Origin: Candidatus Woesearchaeota archaeon
GTDB lineage: Archaea > Nanobdellota > Nanobdellia > Pacearchaeales > GW2011-AR1
DNA length: 39,211 nt
Direction: 5' to 3'
Assembly (NCBI GenBank): GCA_012798335.1
Contig: JAAZNJ010000005.1
Span: 1-39,211, forward strand
Shown here: positions 8,055 to 16,043 of the stretch, one piece after another
How positions within the stretch are numbered: position 1 is the first letter of the stretch
Layout: every line of letters starts with the position of its first letter
Position numbers and translations under genes: made by a program
The notes under the pieces: model-generated
Database searches by the model: none
What the model saw: the letters and a program-made list of their open reading frames with translations, nothing else
Told to the model about the DNA's origin: nothing

Positions 8055-8420
8055 TTATTTCTTCTTATAACTTCCTTTTCTTGAAAAACAAGAAACAAGA
8101 AAATCATCTATCTTTTCTTGACTTTGAGTTGTCTTTTTTCTTACACAGCTTCTTCTTAAAATGTCTTGGATTTGCTCTTCAAGATTCATCATGTTCTTTT
8201 TTGCTCTTTTCTCCAAAGTTTTTAATATGTCATCAGAAAGAAAAATACAAACCTGATTTTTTATTTTTGAATCTTTCAAATTACTTTTTGTTATATAATT
8301 AAAGGCTTCTTGTATTGTATTTTCAGGCCATTTGTTATTTATCAAAGAGGTTTTTATTTGAAAATCAGAAAAACCTCTTTTTCTTGCTTCTTCTATAAAG
8401 TTAATCAATTCTTTATTCAT
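8055..8420 (-). CDS. Small protein: GW-type helical module plus ribbon-helix-helix-like domain
   Basis: A 121-residue protein in two parts. Residues 1-45 (FIEEARKRGFSDFQIKTSL...W) repeat the two-helix pattern seen in the cytoplasmic tail of the 1844-4501 surface protein. Residues about 56-92 (VCIFLSDDILKTLEKRAKK, then a second helix EEQIQDILRRS) have the strand-helix-helix outline of ribbon-helix-helix DNA-binding proteins. The C-terminus is basic. It lies 12 bp after a small membrane protein gene and in the operon of a Cys-rich surface protein, so it could be a regulator of that operon or a cytoplasmic adaptor. Function is inferred. Confidence 0.6.
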   Translation of the reverse strand: MNKELINFIEEARKRGFSDFQIKTSLINNKWPENTIQEAFNYITKSNLKDSKIKNQVCIFLSDDILKTLEKRAKKNMMNLEEQIQDILRRSCVRKKTTQSQEKIDDFLVSCFSRKGSYKKK

Positions 8421-8432
8421 TTCTTTTTTATT

Positions 8433-8723
8433 TTATTTTTTAGAAATATTTGCATTTGTAACATAAACTTTCTCAACTTTGAAAGATTTGTAAATTCCTT
8501 CAATTATATCTGTTCCAGCATATCCTGACAATAAAGATAATCTAGGGTCAAAATTAAAAACAATTCCTGTAAAAATCCCTATAATCAAAGCAACTAAAAC
8601 AGTTATAAAATAATAATTCCATAAGATTTTTCTTCTTAAAGACAAAGCCTTTAATAAACCAACAACTCCTCTTGTTAATCCACCAATACCTCCGAGAAGT
8701 CCTGCTGTAAAGAGTTCATTCAT
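8433..8723 (-). CDS. Small two-helix membrane protein, unknown function
   Basis: A 96-residue protein with a Gly-rich N-terminal amphipathic or membrane helix (GLLGGIGGLTRGVVGLLKAL), a basic loop (LRRK) and a strong transmembrane helix (YYFITVLVALIIGIFTGIVF). A conserved-looking stretch, LLSGYAGTDIIEGIYK, follows. The size and helix layout are holin-like, but no family is securely recognised. It sits 8 bp downstream of the Cys-rich surface protein gene and 12 bp upstream of the ribbon-helix-helix-like gene, so the three probably form one operon. Confidence 0.6.
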   Translation of the reverse strand: MNELFTAGLLGGIGGLTRGVVGLLKALSLRRKILWNYYFITVLVALIIGIFTGIVFNFDPRLSLLSGYAGTDIIEGIYKSFKVEKVYVTNANISKK

Positions 8724-8731
8724 TTTATTGC

Positions 8732-10294
8732 CTACTTTTTCTTTGTTTTTGCTTTTTTACTCTTTTTAACTTGAACTTTCTTTTTTGTCTTCTTTTTCTT
8801 TAAGTAATAATAAATGATTACAAGAGCAACTAAAGTTAAAACAGCTGCTAAAGGTCCATAGAATGGTAATGATGCTTCTGTTGGACATAGAACTTGCTTA
8901 ACTATTCCATCAGGATTTTCTGTATCACAACTATCTTTTACATTAATAGTCATCCAACCAGCAGGTTCTACATCGCAAGCTTTAACAATTGTTGAGCTAA
9001 TAAAACATCCTGGATTAGATGTTTCATAATTATCACATTTTCCATTTATACAAAATAAACCAGATGCACAGGTGTCTTTTGTTCCATCAGTACAATCAGA
9101 ACAAGTACATCCTTCATTCCATTCGCATGTATGATCATTATCACAAGCAGGATATTGATAAGGACAAACATTTCCCAATTGACAATATAAACCTCCTGTT
9201 GAATTTTTACAAAGTGTAAAACCTTTATTACACCCATTTGTAGGATCTCCAGGATTATCTAAATTAATGTATGCTCCATAACAACTATTTGAACTTGAAT
9301 TCCAGTAACAATTACAATCAATTGTTCCACCACATGTTATTCCCCCACTACTTAAAGTATAATCTGCAACATTACATGTGTCTCCTTCACAACTTGTTTC
9401 ATCAGGGTATTCATTACAAGTTTGAACTCCTGGGCTATCACAAACAGTTCCTTTTGTTACTTCTAATAAATTTGATGAACTCATTGTTATTCTTGGACTT
9501 GAAGTAATAGAAGCACTAAAATTATATTTTGTATTACCTCCAAATATACCAGCAGAAATCCATTGAGTTGTCCATTCACCATAAGCAACAGCATTATCTC
9601 CAAATGTTATAGAAGTAGGTTGTGATAAAATGCCTGTTGTTGAATCATCAGATTTAAACACAGTAAAATTAACTTGTTGATCTCTACATCCATCAGAATC
9701 ATCACCATAAACTTGAAGTTTTACTTTGTTTCCTTCAGCTGTTTTTGTTACACTCCAATTTGCTTTATTTAAATAGCACATCTTAGGAGCATTTGAATAA
9801 CAACATATCTTTGTTGAATATTCTGAAAAATTGCCAATATGCGCATTTGTATCAGAAGATAATGAAAGAAGATGAATATCTCTTGGATTAGCTCCTTCTG
9901 TTGGACAAGTTTCAATTTCTGTATAATTACTACAATCAAAATCTTCATAACAAACATTTACAATATAATTTGAATAATCTTTAATCTCTGCATGAGCATT
10001 TGTTGTTGAAGATAATCCGATAAGTTTGTTTCCATTAGCTGGCAAACAATTTAAATCTCCTGTCCCTCTTGCACAACATAAAACATAAGGATAACTTCCT
10101 GTTGTTGAATTCTCACCATGAGCATTTGTATAATTTGTTAAACCCATAACAATATAACCAATATCGCTTGTGCAACTTGTTCTTAACATTACTTCACACT
10201 GCCCATTTTCTAAAGAACTTGCAAAAGATAAAGAGGATAAGAAAGATAAAACTAGTATTGTAGAAATAAATAATAATCTCAACTCTTTTTTCAT
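8732..10294 (-). CDS. Cys-rich secreted protein with C-terminal membrane anchor
   Basis: A 520-residue exported protein from the chosen ATG: MKKELRLLFISTILVLSF begins a signal peptide. The ectodomain carries dozens of cysteines in short repeats, several of the type S-S-x-T-N-A-H followed by a Cys pair, then an EGF-like cluster near residues 370-410 (CDNDHTCEWNEGCTCSDC). A transmembrane helix (YGPLAAVLTLVALVIIYYY) near residue 490 and a poly-Lys tail end the protein. An ATG seven codons upstream (10315) is less likely because a TATA box (10316-10325) directly abuts it, while 10294 is at the right leaderless distance. It is probably a disulfide-stabilised cell-surface protein; no enzyme motif is visible. 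Confidence 0.75.
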   Translation of the reverse strand: MKKELRLLFISTILVLSFLSSLSFASSLENGQCEVMLRTSCTSDIGYIVMGLTNYTNAHGENSTTGSYPYVLCCARGTGDLNCLPANGNKLIGLSSTTNAHAEIKDYSNYIVNVCYEDFDCSNYTEIETCPTEGANPRDIHLLSLSSDTNAHIGNFSEYSTKICCYSNAPKMCYLNKANWSVTKTAEGNKVKLQVYGDDSDGCRDQQVNFTVFKSDDSTTGILSQPTSITFGDNAVAYGEWTTQWISAGIFGGNTKYNFSASITSSPRITMSSSNLLEVTKGTVCDSPGVQTCNEYPDETSCEGDTCNVADYTLSSGGITCGGTIDCNCYWNSSSNSCYGAYINLDNPGDPTNGCNKGFTLCKNSTGGLYCQLGNVCPYQYPACDNDHTCEWNEGCTCSDCTDGTKDTCASGLFCINGKCDNYETSNPGCFISSTIVKACDVEPAGWMTINVKDSCDTENPDGIVKQVLCPTEASLPFYGPLAAVLTLVALVIIYYYLKKKKTKKKVQVKKSKKAKTKKK

Positions 10295-10315
10295 TCTAAT
10301 TTTAAGAAAATACAT

Positions 10316-10325
10316 TTTATAAATA
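10316..10325 (-). promoter_or_regulatory. TATA box for the Cys-rich surface protein operon
   Basis: On the minus strand TATTTATAAA lies 22-31 bp before the ATG at 10294, the expected distance for leaderless archaeal transcription. It decides the start choice for the 8732-10294 gene. Confidence 0.5.
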
Positions 10326-11023
10326 TTACTGTTCTCTTAGTTTTATTAAAATCTTTGATAGTTAATAGTTTATTATTTAACTAATAATTTACAATCTACT
10401 TAGTTTAAAGTTAATGCTATCAGTTATTTAATCTTAACAAATGTTCATAATTTTTAAGATTTATCTTGTTTAGAATCTCTAATTTTTAATAATCTTTTTT
10501 TATTTCATATTAAATTAATCTTTATCTTAAAAAATTTTTAATAGAACTTATTTTATTTAAATTAATTTATATTTTTGTTAATTAATAATTCTAATTATTC
10601 ATTTAATCTGCTTAACTCATTAAAATATAGTTCTCTTTTTAATAAAATAACTTTTTTATTCTTAAAAAATTAAAATATAATCATTAAATAATTCTTTACA
10701 CCTTATTTTAAAGTTAATTCTATTGATTATCTAATTATAATAAACCTTAATACTTCTTAAAGTTTGTTTATTAATTTTTAATTCTCTTTTTTTATATATA
10801 AAAAATAAATAGGATTATAATTCAAACAAGTTTATGCTTAAAAAGAATACTCTTTAATTAATAAGAGTTTATTATCAGATAAATATATTTAATAATTAAT
10901 AGTTTACAAAATTATACTAAATTATAAATCATTTTGCATTTTAAATATTTCATAAACAATAAACTTAAATAATAAAAATTAATTTTATTAATATTAAATC
11001 TTAATTTTTTATAATAAAACAAA
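10326..11023. other. Gene-free, extremely AT-rich stretch
   Basis: About 700 bp with no credible coding frame on either strand, made almost wholly of A and T. Two similar segments occur at 10404-10432 and 10707-10735 (shared pattern TTTAAAGTTAAT, one variable base, CTAT, then TTAT.TAAT), and short TTAATAGTTTA-type stretches recur near 10360 and 10890. Both flanking genes are on the minus strand. It could be a decayed region, a 3' untranslated region or an origin-like DNA-unwinding segment; nothing here decides between them. Confidence 0.5.
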
Positions 11024-13123
11024 TTAAAAATCTGTTCCTAAAATTCTTTTATATTCTTCCCCTGCTTTATATCTTCCACTATAAAGAAGATTTGCTTTTT
11101 TTATGTCAGCAGGTCCTGCACTTTTCATATTTCCCATAACAGAATATTGTCTCATTAAAGTTGTTCCTTCACCATGAGGAGAAGTAATAGCATGATTTAA
11201 TTCATGCATTCCTACTCTTTTTAACCATTCATAATTTCCATAAATCTGCATGGTATTCAATCTTATTACTGCTCCATTTAAGATATGAGTATTTGGACTA
11301 TTATTTAAATATTGAACACCTGTTAGTCCTGCACAAGGAACATTATTAATATCTCTTAAATCATAAACAGGAACAACAACTATCCAATTTGGATGAGAAG
11401 AAAATCCTGCTATGTTATACCAATAATGAAACTTTGTAGTATTTTCATCATCTATCTGAACTTTTACACTTCCACTATCAATTGCAGAATCAAGCTTATG
11501 ATTAAACAAAGCTTTAACACCATCACTCGCATATATTCTTTCTCTCAACGCCTCTCTTGCTAATGAATTAAATTCTCCTCTATCTGGATCAGGATGTTTA
11601 TATAAAACTTCAATCCCTTCTATTGTTGATAAATCCCATTTTTCTAAGGAATAATCAGGATATGTGTTTAAAACAAACTGATAAAAATCTTGTTTTGTTA
11701 CAGGAAATGTTGAAGGATTAGGGCTTGGCTCGCAAACCATTACAATATTATCATAATCTTTTGAAGCATCAAGAATTAAACTTCTTACATAACTCTTATT
11801 GTCTCCATCAAGATTTCCTGGGTCATTAAATCTCGCTCTTAATAAAATCTTGTTAATTACTTTATTTGCTTGAACATTAAATTTTCCATCAGGAGTTGAA
11901 GTTTCAGGAATCACATTTTCTCCTTTGGTAATACTACCATAAACTTCTTTGATAACATCATAGGCAATAACATCCCCTGCCTTTGTTATTCCTTCATCTT
12001 CTCCATTGCTTTCAATTTGTCCTTTGATATTACATAAATTGTAAATTATTCCTTCTAAATCAGCTGTGTTCTTGTTTGTTTCATCTGTTCCAAAACTTAA
12101 TCTTAATTTATAATTTTGATTTTGAGAAACAGCTTTTGCTTTTATTGAGAGTTCTTTTGTTGTTGGATTTAATGAAATACTATCAAGATAAGCATTGCCT
12201 TCTATAACATCTACTTTTGTATAAGGAATTATTCCAGGAGTATCTTCATCTGTTGGTTCAGGAAGAGTGATTGTTTTTTCTTTACCATCTATTAAACTTT
12301 TATCAACAGCTGAAAGGTCAACTTGTGGAAGCTTATTCACAGGAATATTTCCCACATTAACATCAACACTATTTCTTCCAACATTCCCTTTATCATCATA
12401 AGCTTCACCATAAACTTTTATTATACCAGGTGTATTAAATTGTTTTGAAAATGATATCACATTATTTTGTTCTTTTACCTCATCACTACTAACTGTGCCA
12501 TCTAAGTTAAAATCAGCATACAACTTATACTTAACAATTGTATCTCCATCTTCATCTGTAGCATTTAAACTTAATTGAGAAGATTCCCCAACTTTTAGAG
12601 AGTTTGGATTTGCGCTTAAGCTAACAACAGGAGCATGATTAACTATTGGAATATCATTAACAATAACTTCTAAACTTTTTACATCACTTGTCAATCCTTT
12701 ATTATCTACAACCATAGCAGAAAATTTAGCTTTTCCAACATAATCTAATTGTCTATTAACATCAATAGGTGTTTCTTGGTCTATTGTCTCATCTATACTG
12801 CCATTTCCATCATAATCTGCATCCAAATGATAACTAACAATAAATTTGTCTGATTTTGCATTCACATCTCTTAAATTTTTCAAACTCTTTGCTGTTCCAT
12901 TAACCTTAACATTTACAGATTCTCCTTTATTAACATTTGTTTTATTAACAGTTAAAGTTGCTTCTGGTGGCAAATCAGAAGGAGGAAAAGGAGTACAATC
13001 TTGACAACTAACAATCATTGAACTTGCTGCTAAAGCTAACCCCAATCTTCTTAAATTCCTTTTTATCTTTTTTGAATTCTCTTTTATATTACTAACAAAA
13101 TCTTGCAAGGTTCTTGTCATCAC
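11024..13123 (-). CDS. Secreted lipoprotein-like metzincin with Ig/PKD-like repeats
   Basis: A 699-residue exported protein. A twin-basic N-terminus leads into a hydrophobic helix ending in MIVSC, a lipobox-like site with Cys at about residue 40. Several beta-sandwich repeats follow (about residues 53-260; phrases such as D-x-D-G-D-T and DDKGNVG are typical of PKD/cadherin-like folds that bind calcium), then a cytochrome- or transthyretin-like segment. The C-terminal catalytic part has HELNHAITSPH (His640, Glu641, His644, His650) and a later YSVMG Met-turn, which is the metzincin HExxHxxGxxH plan with Thr in place of the usual Gly. It is probably a surface protease acting on external proteins. 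A TATA-like AATATAAATAA sits about 20-27 bp before the ATG. Confidence 0.78.
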   Translation of the reverse strand: MMTRTLQDFVSNIKENSKKIKRNLRRLGLALAASSMIVSCQDCTPFPPSDLPPEATLTVNKTNVNKGESVNVKVNGTAKSLKNLRDVNAKSDKFIVSYHLDADYDGNGSIDETIDQETPIDVNRQLDYVGKAKFSAMVVDNKGLTSDVKSLEVIVNDIPIVNHAPVVSLSANPNSLKVGESSQLSLNATDEDGDTIVKYKLYADFNLDGTVSSDEVKEQNNVISFSKQFNTPGIIKVYGEAYDDKGNVGRNSVDVNVGNIPVNKLPQVDLSAVDKSLIDGKEKTITLPEPTDEDTPGIIPYTKVDVIEGNAYLDSISLNPTTKELSIKAKAVSQNQNYKLRLSFGTDETNKNTADLEGIIYNLCNIKGQIESNGEDEGITKAGDVIAYDVIKEVYGSITKGENVIPETSTPDGKFNVQANKVINKILLRARFNDPGNLDGDNKSYVRSLILDASKDYDNIVMVCEPSPNPSTFPVTKQDFYQFVLNTYPDYSLEKWDLSTIEGIEVLYKHPDPDRGEFNSLAREALRERIYASDGVKALFNHKLDSAIDSGSVKVQIDDENTTKFHYWYNIAGFSSHPNWIVVVPVYDLRDINNVPCAGLTGVQYLNNSPNTHILNGAVIRLNTMQIYGNYEWLKRVGMHELNHAITSPHGEGTTLMRQYSVMGNMKSAGPADIKKANLLYSGRYKAGEEYKRILGTDF

Positions 13124-13162
13124 TAAATAATGATTTTTCTTATTTATATTTTTTTTGGTTTT

Positions 13163-13191
13163 AAAAAAAGCTTATTAAATTAATATTATAA
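13163..13191 (+). repeat. 29-bp direct repeat, left copy
   Basis: Begins with seven A, then GCTTATTAAATTAATATTAT and AA. It is identical to 15044-15072 over all 29 bp, with different bases on both sides. It lies 40 bp upstream of the metzincin gene start and about 60 bp before the Cys-rich peptide gene, so the pair brackets the radical SAM cassette. Confidence 0.85.
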
Positions 13192-13220
13192 CAAAATTTG
13201 TTAAATACGATGTAGAAATA

Positions 13221-13236
13221 TTTAAAAATATATAAA
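13221..13236 (+). promoter_or_regulatory. TATA box of the radical SAM peptide cassette
   Basis: TTTAAAAATATATAAA ends 14 bp before, and begins 29 bp before, the ATG at 13250. This fits a leaderless or very short-leader archaeal transcript starting at the precursor gene. Confidence 0.55.
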
Positions 13237-13249
13237 TCTTAATAAAATT

Positions 13250-13453
13250 ATGAATAATCTAGCTAGTCTAGTTGAAAGTATAGACGGGCTTTTTATAAAA
13301 AGATCTCATCCTGACAGAGTAGTCCTTTCCTATCAAGAGAAAAAATTACTTGAACAATATATATCCACAGAAATTAATTGTTACGATTGTGATTCTTGTA
13401 ATAGTTGTGGTTCTGGGGATTGTAATTCTTGTTGTGAAGTTGTTGATGATTAA
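13250..13453 (+). CDS. Cys-rich precursor-like peptide (67 residues) of a radical SAM cassette
   Basis: Residues 1-43 form a leader-like part rich in Leu, Glu and Lys without cysteine. Residues 44-62 hold seven cysteines (44, 47, 50, 53, 58, 61, 62), the first four spaced exactly every third residue (CYDCDSCNSC), then GSGDC and a CC pair; the peptide ends EVVDD. Leader-core architecture directly upstream (11 bp) of a SPASM radical SAM enzyme is the hallmark of sactipeptide/ranthipeptide-type RiPPs, in which Cys sulfur is linked to peptide carbons. Family membership is inferred because I do not recognise the sequence. A metal-binding peptide is the alternative, but the adjacent enzyme pair favours modification. 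Confidence 0.75.
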   Translation: MNNLASLVESIDGLFIKRSHPDRVVLSYQEKKLLEQYISTEINCYDCDSCNSCGSGDCNSCCEVVDD

Positions 13454-13464
13454 TCTAAAAAGGG

Positions 13465-14550
13465 ATGGTAAGAAAGATTTTTATCCAATGGGATTCAACG
13501 AATGATTGTAATCTTCGTTGTAGTCATTGTTATCATAATAGAGAAGGAGAAGAACATTCTTCTCATAAACAGGGATTAAATGCTATGTCTTTAGAAGATG
13601 TTATTTTAATGATTAATGATCTAAATGAAACCGCAAAAAGATGGTCTATGAAACCAAGATTTCAAATTTCTGGAGGAGAACCTTTAATGAGAAAAGATCT
13701 TTATTCTATCTTGGAATATACTAAAAATCTTAAAATGGAAGTAAGAATATTAACAAATGGAACTTTGATAACCGAAGAAAAAGCAAGGGATTTTTATGAA
13801 TTAGGAATTAGAAGATTACAAATTTCTTTAGACGGAAATAAGAAGAGACATAATCTTATAAGGGGTCAACCTTTTGCATATGATCTAGCCATTCAAGGAA
13901 TAAAAAATTGTGCAATTAATAATATAGAAGTTACAGTTTCTATGACTGCATTAAAATCAAATATACAAGATTTTGAAGACGTAATAATTAATTCTATTAA
14001 AGCAGGAGCAAAATATGTAGGAACAAAATCTTATGTCCCAAATCCTTTATTAGGTGTTAATGATCCTGAATTCCTGGATTGTGAAGATTTATACCTTTTG
14101 TATAAAAAAACGAGGGATTTAGAACAAAAATATTCTAAAAAAATTAATGTATTACAAACAGAAGTTTTATGGCATTTAATGCAATGGGATACTAAGATAA
14201 AAAAAGAAGCAAGAGAAAAAGATCTTTTTTTAAGTGGTTGTGGAGCAGGATTTTCTGGCCTTTCAGTTTTATCAGATGGGACAGTTTATCCATGTAGAAG
14301 ATTACCACTTCCTATAGGAAATATTAAAGAGGGATTTGCTAATTTAATGTTAAATAACCCTATTCTTAAAGATTTAAGAGATTTTGAAAAAATGAGAGCT
14401 AAAATGGATAATTGTCAACATATCCCTTATTGTAGGGGTTGTAGAGCAATTGCTTATGCAACAACTGGAGATTACATGGCTAAAGATCCAATGTGTTATA
14501 AAGAATTGGTTACTCCAAAAGATATTCAACCTAGGGTAATTAGAAGATGA
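13465..14550 (+). CDS. Radical SAM/SPASM peptide-modifying enzyme
   Basis: A 361-residue enzyme. The 4Fe-4S/SAM motif is Cys15-x3-Cys19-x2-Cys22 (CNLRCSHC) near the N-terminus, followed by SGGEP and strand motifs of the partial TIM barrel (QISLDGNKKRHN). The C-terminal SPASM domain has cysteines at 259, 277, 317, 323, 326 and 344 (GCGAG, VYPCRRLPL, YCRGC, DPMC), enough for auxiliary clusters. SPASM enzymes act mainly on peptides and proteins, forming thioether or C-C links. It starts 11 bp after the Cys-rich peptide stop and overlaps the methyltransferase by 4 bp, so that peptide is the likely substrate. No separate N-terminal recognition domain is evident; the core begins at once. Confidence 0.88.
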   Translation: MVRKIFIQWDSTNDCNLRCSHCYHNREGEEHSSHKQGLNAMSLEDVILMINDLNETAKRWSMKPRFQISGGEPLMRKDLYSILEYTKNLKMEVRILTNGTLITEEKARDFYELGIRRLQISLDGNKKRHNLIRGQPFAYDLAIQGIKNCAINNIEVTVSMTALKSNIQDFEDVIINSIKAGAKYVGTKSYVPNPLLGVNDPEFLDCEDLYLLYKKTRDLEQKYSKKINVLQTEVLWHLMQWDTKIKKEAREKDLFLSGCGAGFSGLSVLSDGTVYPCRRLPLPIGNIKEGFANLMLNNPILKDLRDFEKMRAKMDNCQHIPYCRGCRAIAYATTGDYMAKDPMCYKELVTPKDIQPRVIRR

Positions 14551-15059
14551 ATACTAATGAAATAATTAAAACTTGTTTAAAAGATTTAGAGCCTAAGAAT
14601 GTTTTAGATTTAGGAATTGGAAAAGGAAGATGTTCTAAAATTTTTTTGAAAAAAGGGGTTGAAATTATAGGGGTTGATTTAAAAGATTATAAAATTCCAG
14701 GTATAAAATTTGTTAAATCTAATATAAAAAATTTTGATTTTAAAGAAAATTTTGATTTAATTATAGCTTCTTTAGTTCTTCATTTTTTAAATAAAGATTT
14801 ATCCCTTGAAATAATAAAAAAAATAAAAACCTTTACAAATAAAAATGGGCATAATTTTATTTTAACAATGAATAAGAGGGATAATCTTTTTAAAAAAAAC
14901 AAAAATAATTTTTATTTTGATGAAGAAGAACTTAAAGAATTATATAAAGATTGGGAAATAATCAAATCAGGAAATTTTGAAACCGATTTGGAAGAACATG
15001 ATAATCTAAAACCTCATAAACATAATCTTTCATTTATACTAACAAAAAAAGCTTATTAA
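14547..15059 (+). CDS. Class I SAM-dependent methyltransferase
   Basis: A 170-residue Rossmann-fold methyltransferase. Motif I is VLDLGIGKGRCSKIF (near residue 20), the acidic end of strand 2 is IIGVDLKDY, and motif IV is FDLIIASLVLHFL. A short C-terminal strand pair ends in KKAY. It is close to the minimal length for the family, with no added substrate domain. The start overlaps the radical SAM stop (ATGA), which indicates translational coupling, so it probably methylates the cassette peptide. Tellurite-resistance or thiopurine-type small-molecule methylation is a less likely alternative. Its last five codons and stop lie inside the right copy of the 29-bp direct repeat. Confidence 0.83.
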   Translation: MNTNEIIKTCLKDLEPKNVLDLGIGKGRCSKIFLKKGVEIIGVDLKDYKIPGIKFVKSNIKNFDFKENFDLIIASLVLHFLNKDLSLEIIKKIKTFTNKNGHNFILTMNKRDNLFKKNKNNFYFDEEELKELYKDWEIIKSGNFETDLEEHDNLKPHKHNLSFILTKKAY

Positions 15060-15072
15060 ATTAATATTATAA
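15044..15072 (+). repeat. 29-bp direct repeat, right copy
   Basis: Identical to 13163-13191. It covers the last codons (KKAY-stop) of the methyltransferase gene and ends 7 bp before the stop of the converging minus-strand gene. Overlap with a gene 3' end recalls integration-site behaviour, though no integrase is present in this window. Confidence 0.85.
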
Positions 15073-15078
15073 AAAGGG

Positions 15079-15429
15079 TTAAAACTTTAAACTTATACTC
15101 AAATCAAAACCATTATTCTCTTTTGAAAAAAATCTTTTTTTTCTTTCAAATGAAACATGAATACCTTGGGTTTCATCTAATCTTTTTTGAGATAAAGAAC
15201 TTAAATAATCATGAGCAATAAATGATGCACTATCCATTGCCTTTTCATTTACTCTGTCTTCAGAAAGTTTTTTTAATAAATCTGAAGCTTCATAAGGTGT
15301 TCTTCTTGCAATAGCAGTTTCAGGACTTTCAGGCTTTAAATGTTCTAATGTATAAAGATTATTATCATAAATAAATGGGTTTATATCTGTTATTCTAGAA
15401 TAATTATAAGGGATTAAAGAATTTATCAT
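15079..15429 (-). CDS. Unknown 116-residue protein
   Basis: Not recognised. The protein is soluble, with no cysteine and no membrane helix. The middle (residues 35-85) is charged and helical (ETAIARRTPYEASDLLKKL, then KAMDSASFIAHDYLSSL); the C-terminus alternates basic and hydrophobic residues and ends in SISLKF. It overlaps the upstream 168-residue gene by 4 bp, so the two are translationally coupled and may form a complex. It converges on the radical SAM cassette. Confidence 0.6.
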   Translation of the reverse strand: MINSLIPYNYSRITDINPFIYDNNLYTLEHLKPESPETAIARRTPYEASDLLKKLSEDRVNEKAMDSASFIAHDYLSSLSQKRLDETQGIHVSFERKKRFFSKENNGFDLSISLKF

Positions 15430-15932
15430 CCAAACATAACCTCCAAACCTTTTTTATTCTCTTTTTTTCTCATACCATTCATGCTTGGATTATAATAAAA
15501 AGATAATCCAGAATAATCTTCTAAGCCATCTTTTTTTATTTCTTTAAAATATTCTATTAATCTTTCAAAAGCACTATAAATTTTTTGATTATAAGAATAT
15601 ATTCTTTCTTGAAAATTTTTCATTGATAAAGATAATGGAAATCCTGAATTTGTTAAAACTTTATCTTCTATTGTTTTATCTTTCTCCTTTTTCTTTTCAA
15701 AATTTTCTTTTTCAGTTTCTTTGGGTATTTCTTTTTTGTTAAATAAATAATTAATTAAACCTTTCTTATCATTCAATTCAAGATAAAAACCATTTCTAGT
15801 TTTATAAGCATCAAAAAATGAAAAAATTCCTTGTCTTGATTTTTCATAGAATTTTCTATCTCTTTCTTTATTAATCTCTTTCCTATAATTAAAATATTCT
15901 TTTAATCTCCTAAAATATTTAATTATCCCCAT
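15426..15932 (-). CDS. Unknown 168-residue basic protein
   Basis: Not recognised. A strongly basic, Tyr- and Phe-rich N-terminus (IKYFRRLKEYFNYRKEINK) is followed by a low-complexity Glu/Lys stretch near residues 70-92 and a helical second half. No signal peptide, cysteine pattern or enzyme motif is visible. The ATG at 15932 begins an operon with the 116-residue gene (4-bp overlap). The basic N-terminus could bind nucleic acid or membrane; this is only a guess from composition. Confidence 0.6.
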   Translation of the reverse strand: MGIIKYFRRLKEYFNYRKEINKERDRKFYEKSRQGIFSFFDAYKTRNGFYLELNDKKGLINYLFNKKEIPKETEKENFEKKKEKDKTIEDKVLTNSGFPLSLSMKNFQERIYSYNQKIYSAFERLIEYFKEIKKDGLEDYSGLSFYYNPSMNGMRKKENKKGLEVMFG

Positions 15933-16016
15933 GTTTTATTAAATAGTTTATTTTTTATAAGTTTAATTATTCTATCAATATCTGTAATTAATCATAATTC
16001 CCAATATTTTAATAAA

Positions 16017-16043
16017 AAACATTTAAATATAAACTAAATGTTT
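16017..16043 (+). promoter_or_regulatory. Inverted repeat over a TATA-like box upstream of proS
   Basis: AAACATTTA (16017-16025) and TAAATGTTT (16035-16043) are perfect 9-bp inverted arms around AATATAAAC; TTTAAATATA (16022-16031) inside could serve as the TATA box. If used, it leaves an unusually long leader of about 100 nt before the ATG at 16171. The leader is A-rich, and I see no riboswitch or stable fold in it. Confidence 0.35.

Noticed and set aside
13250..13453. Reading the 67-residue peptide as a zinc-finger or ferredoxin fragment.
   Set aside because: The cysteines sit at the extreme C-terminus without the hydrophobic core of either fold, and the adjacent SPASM enzyme favours a modified peptide.
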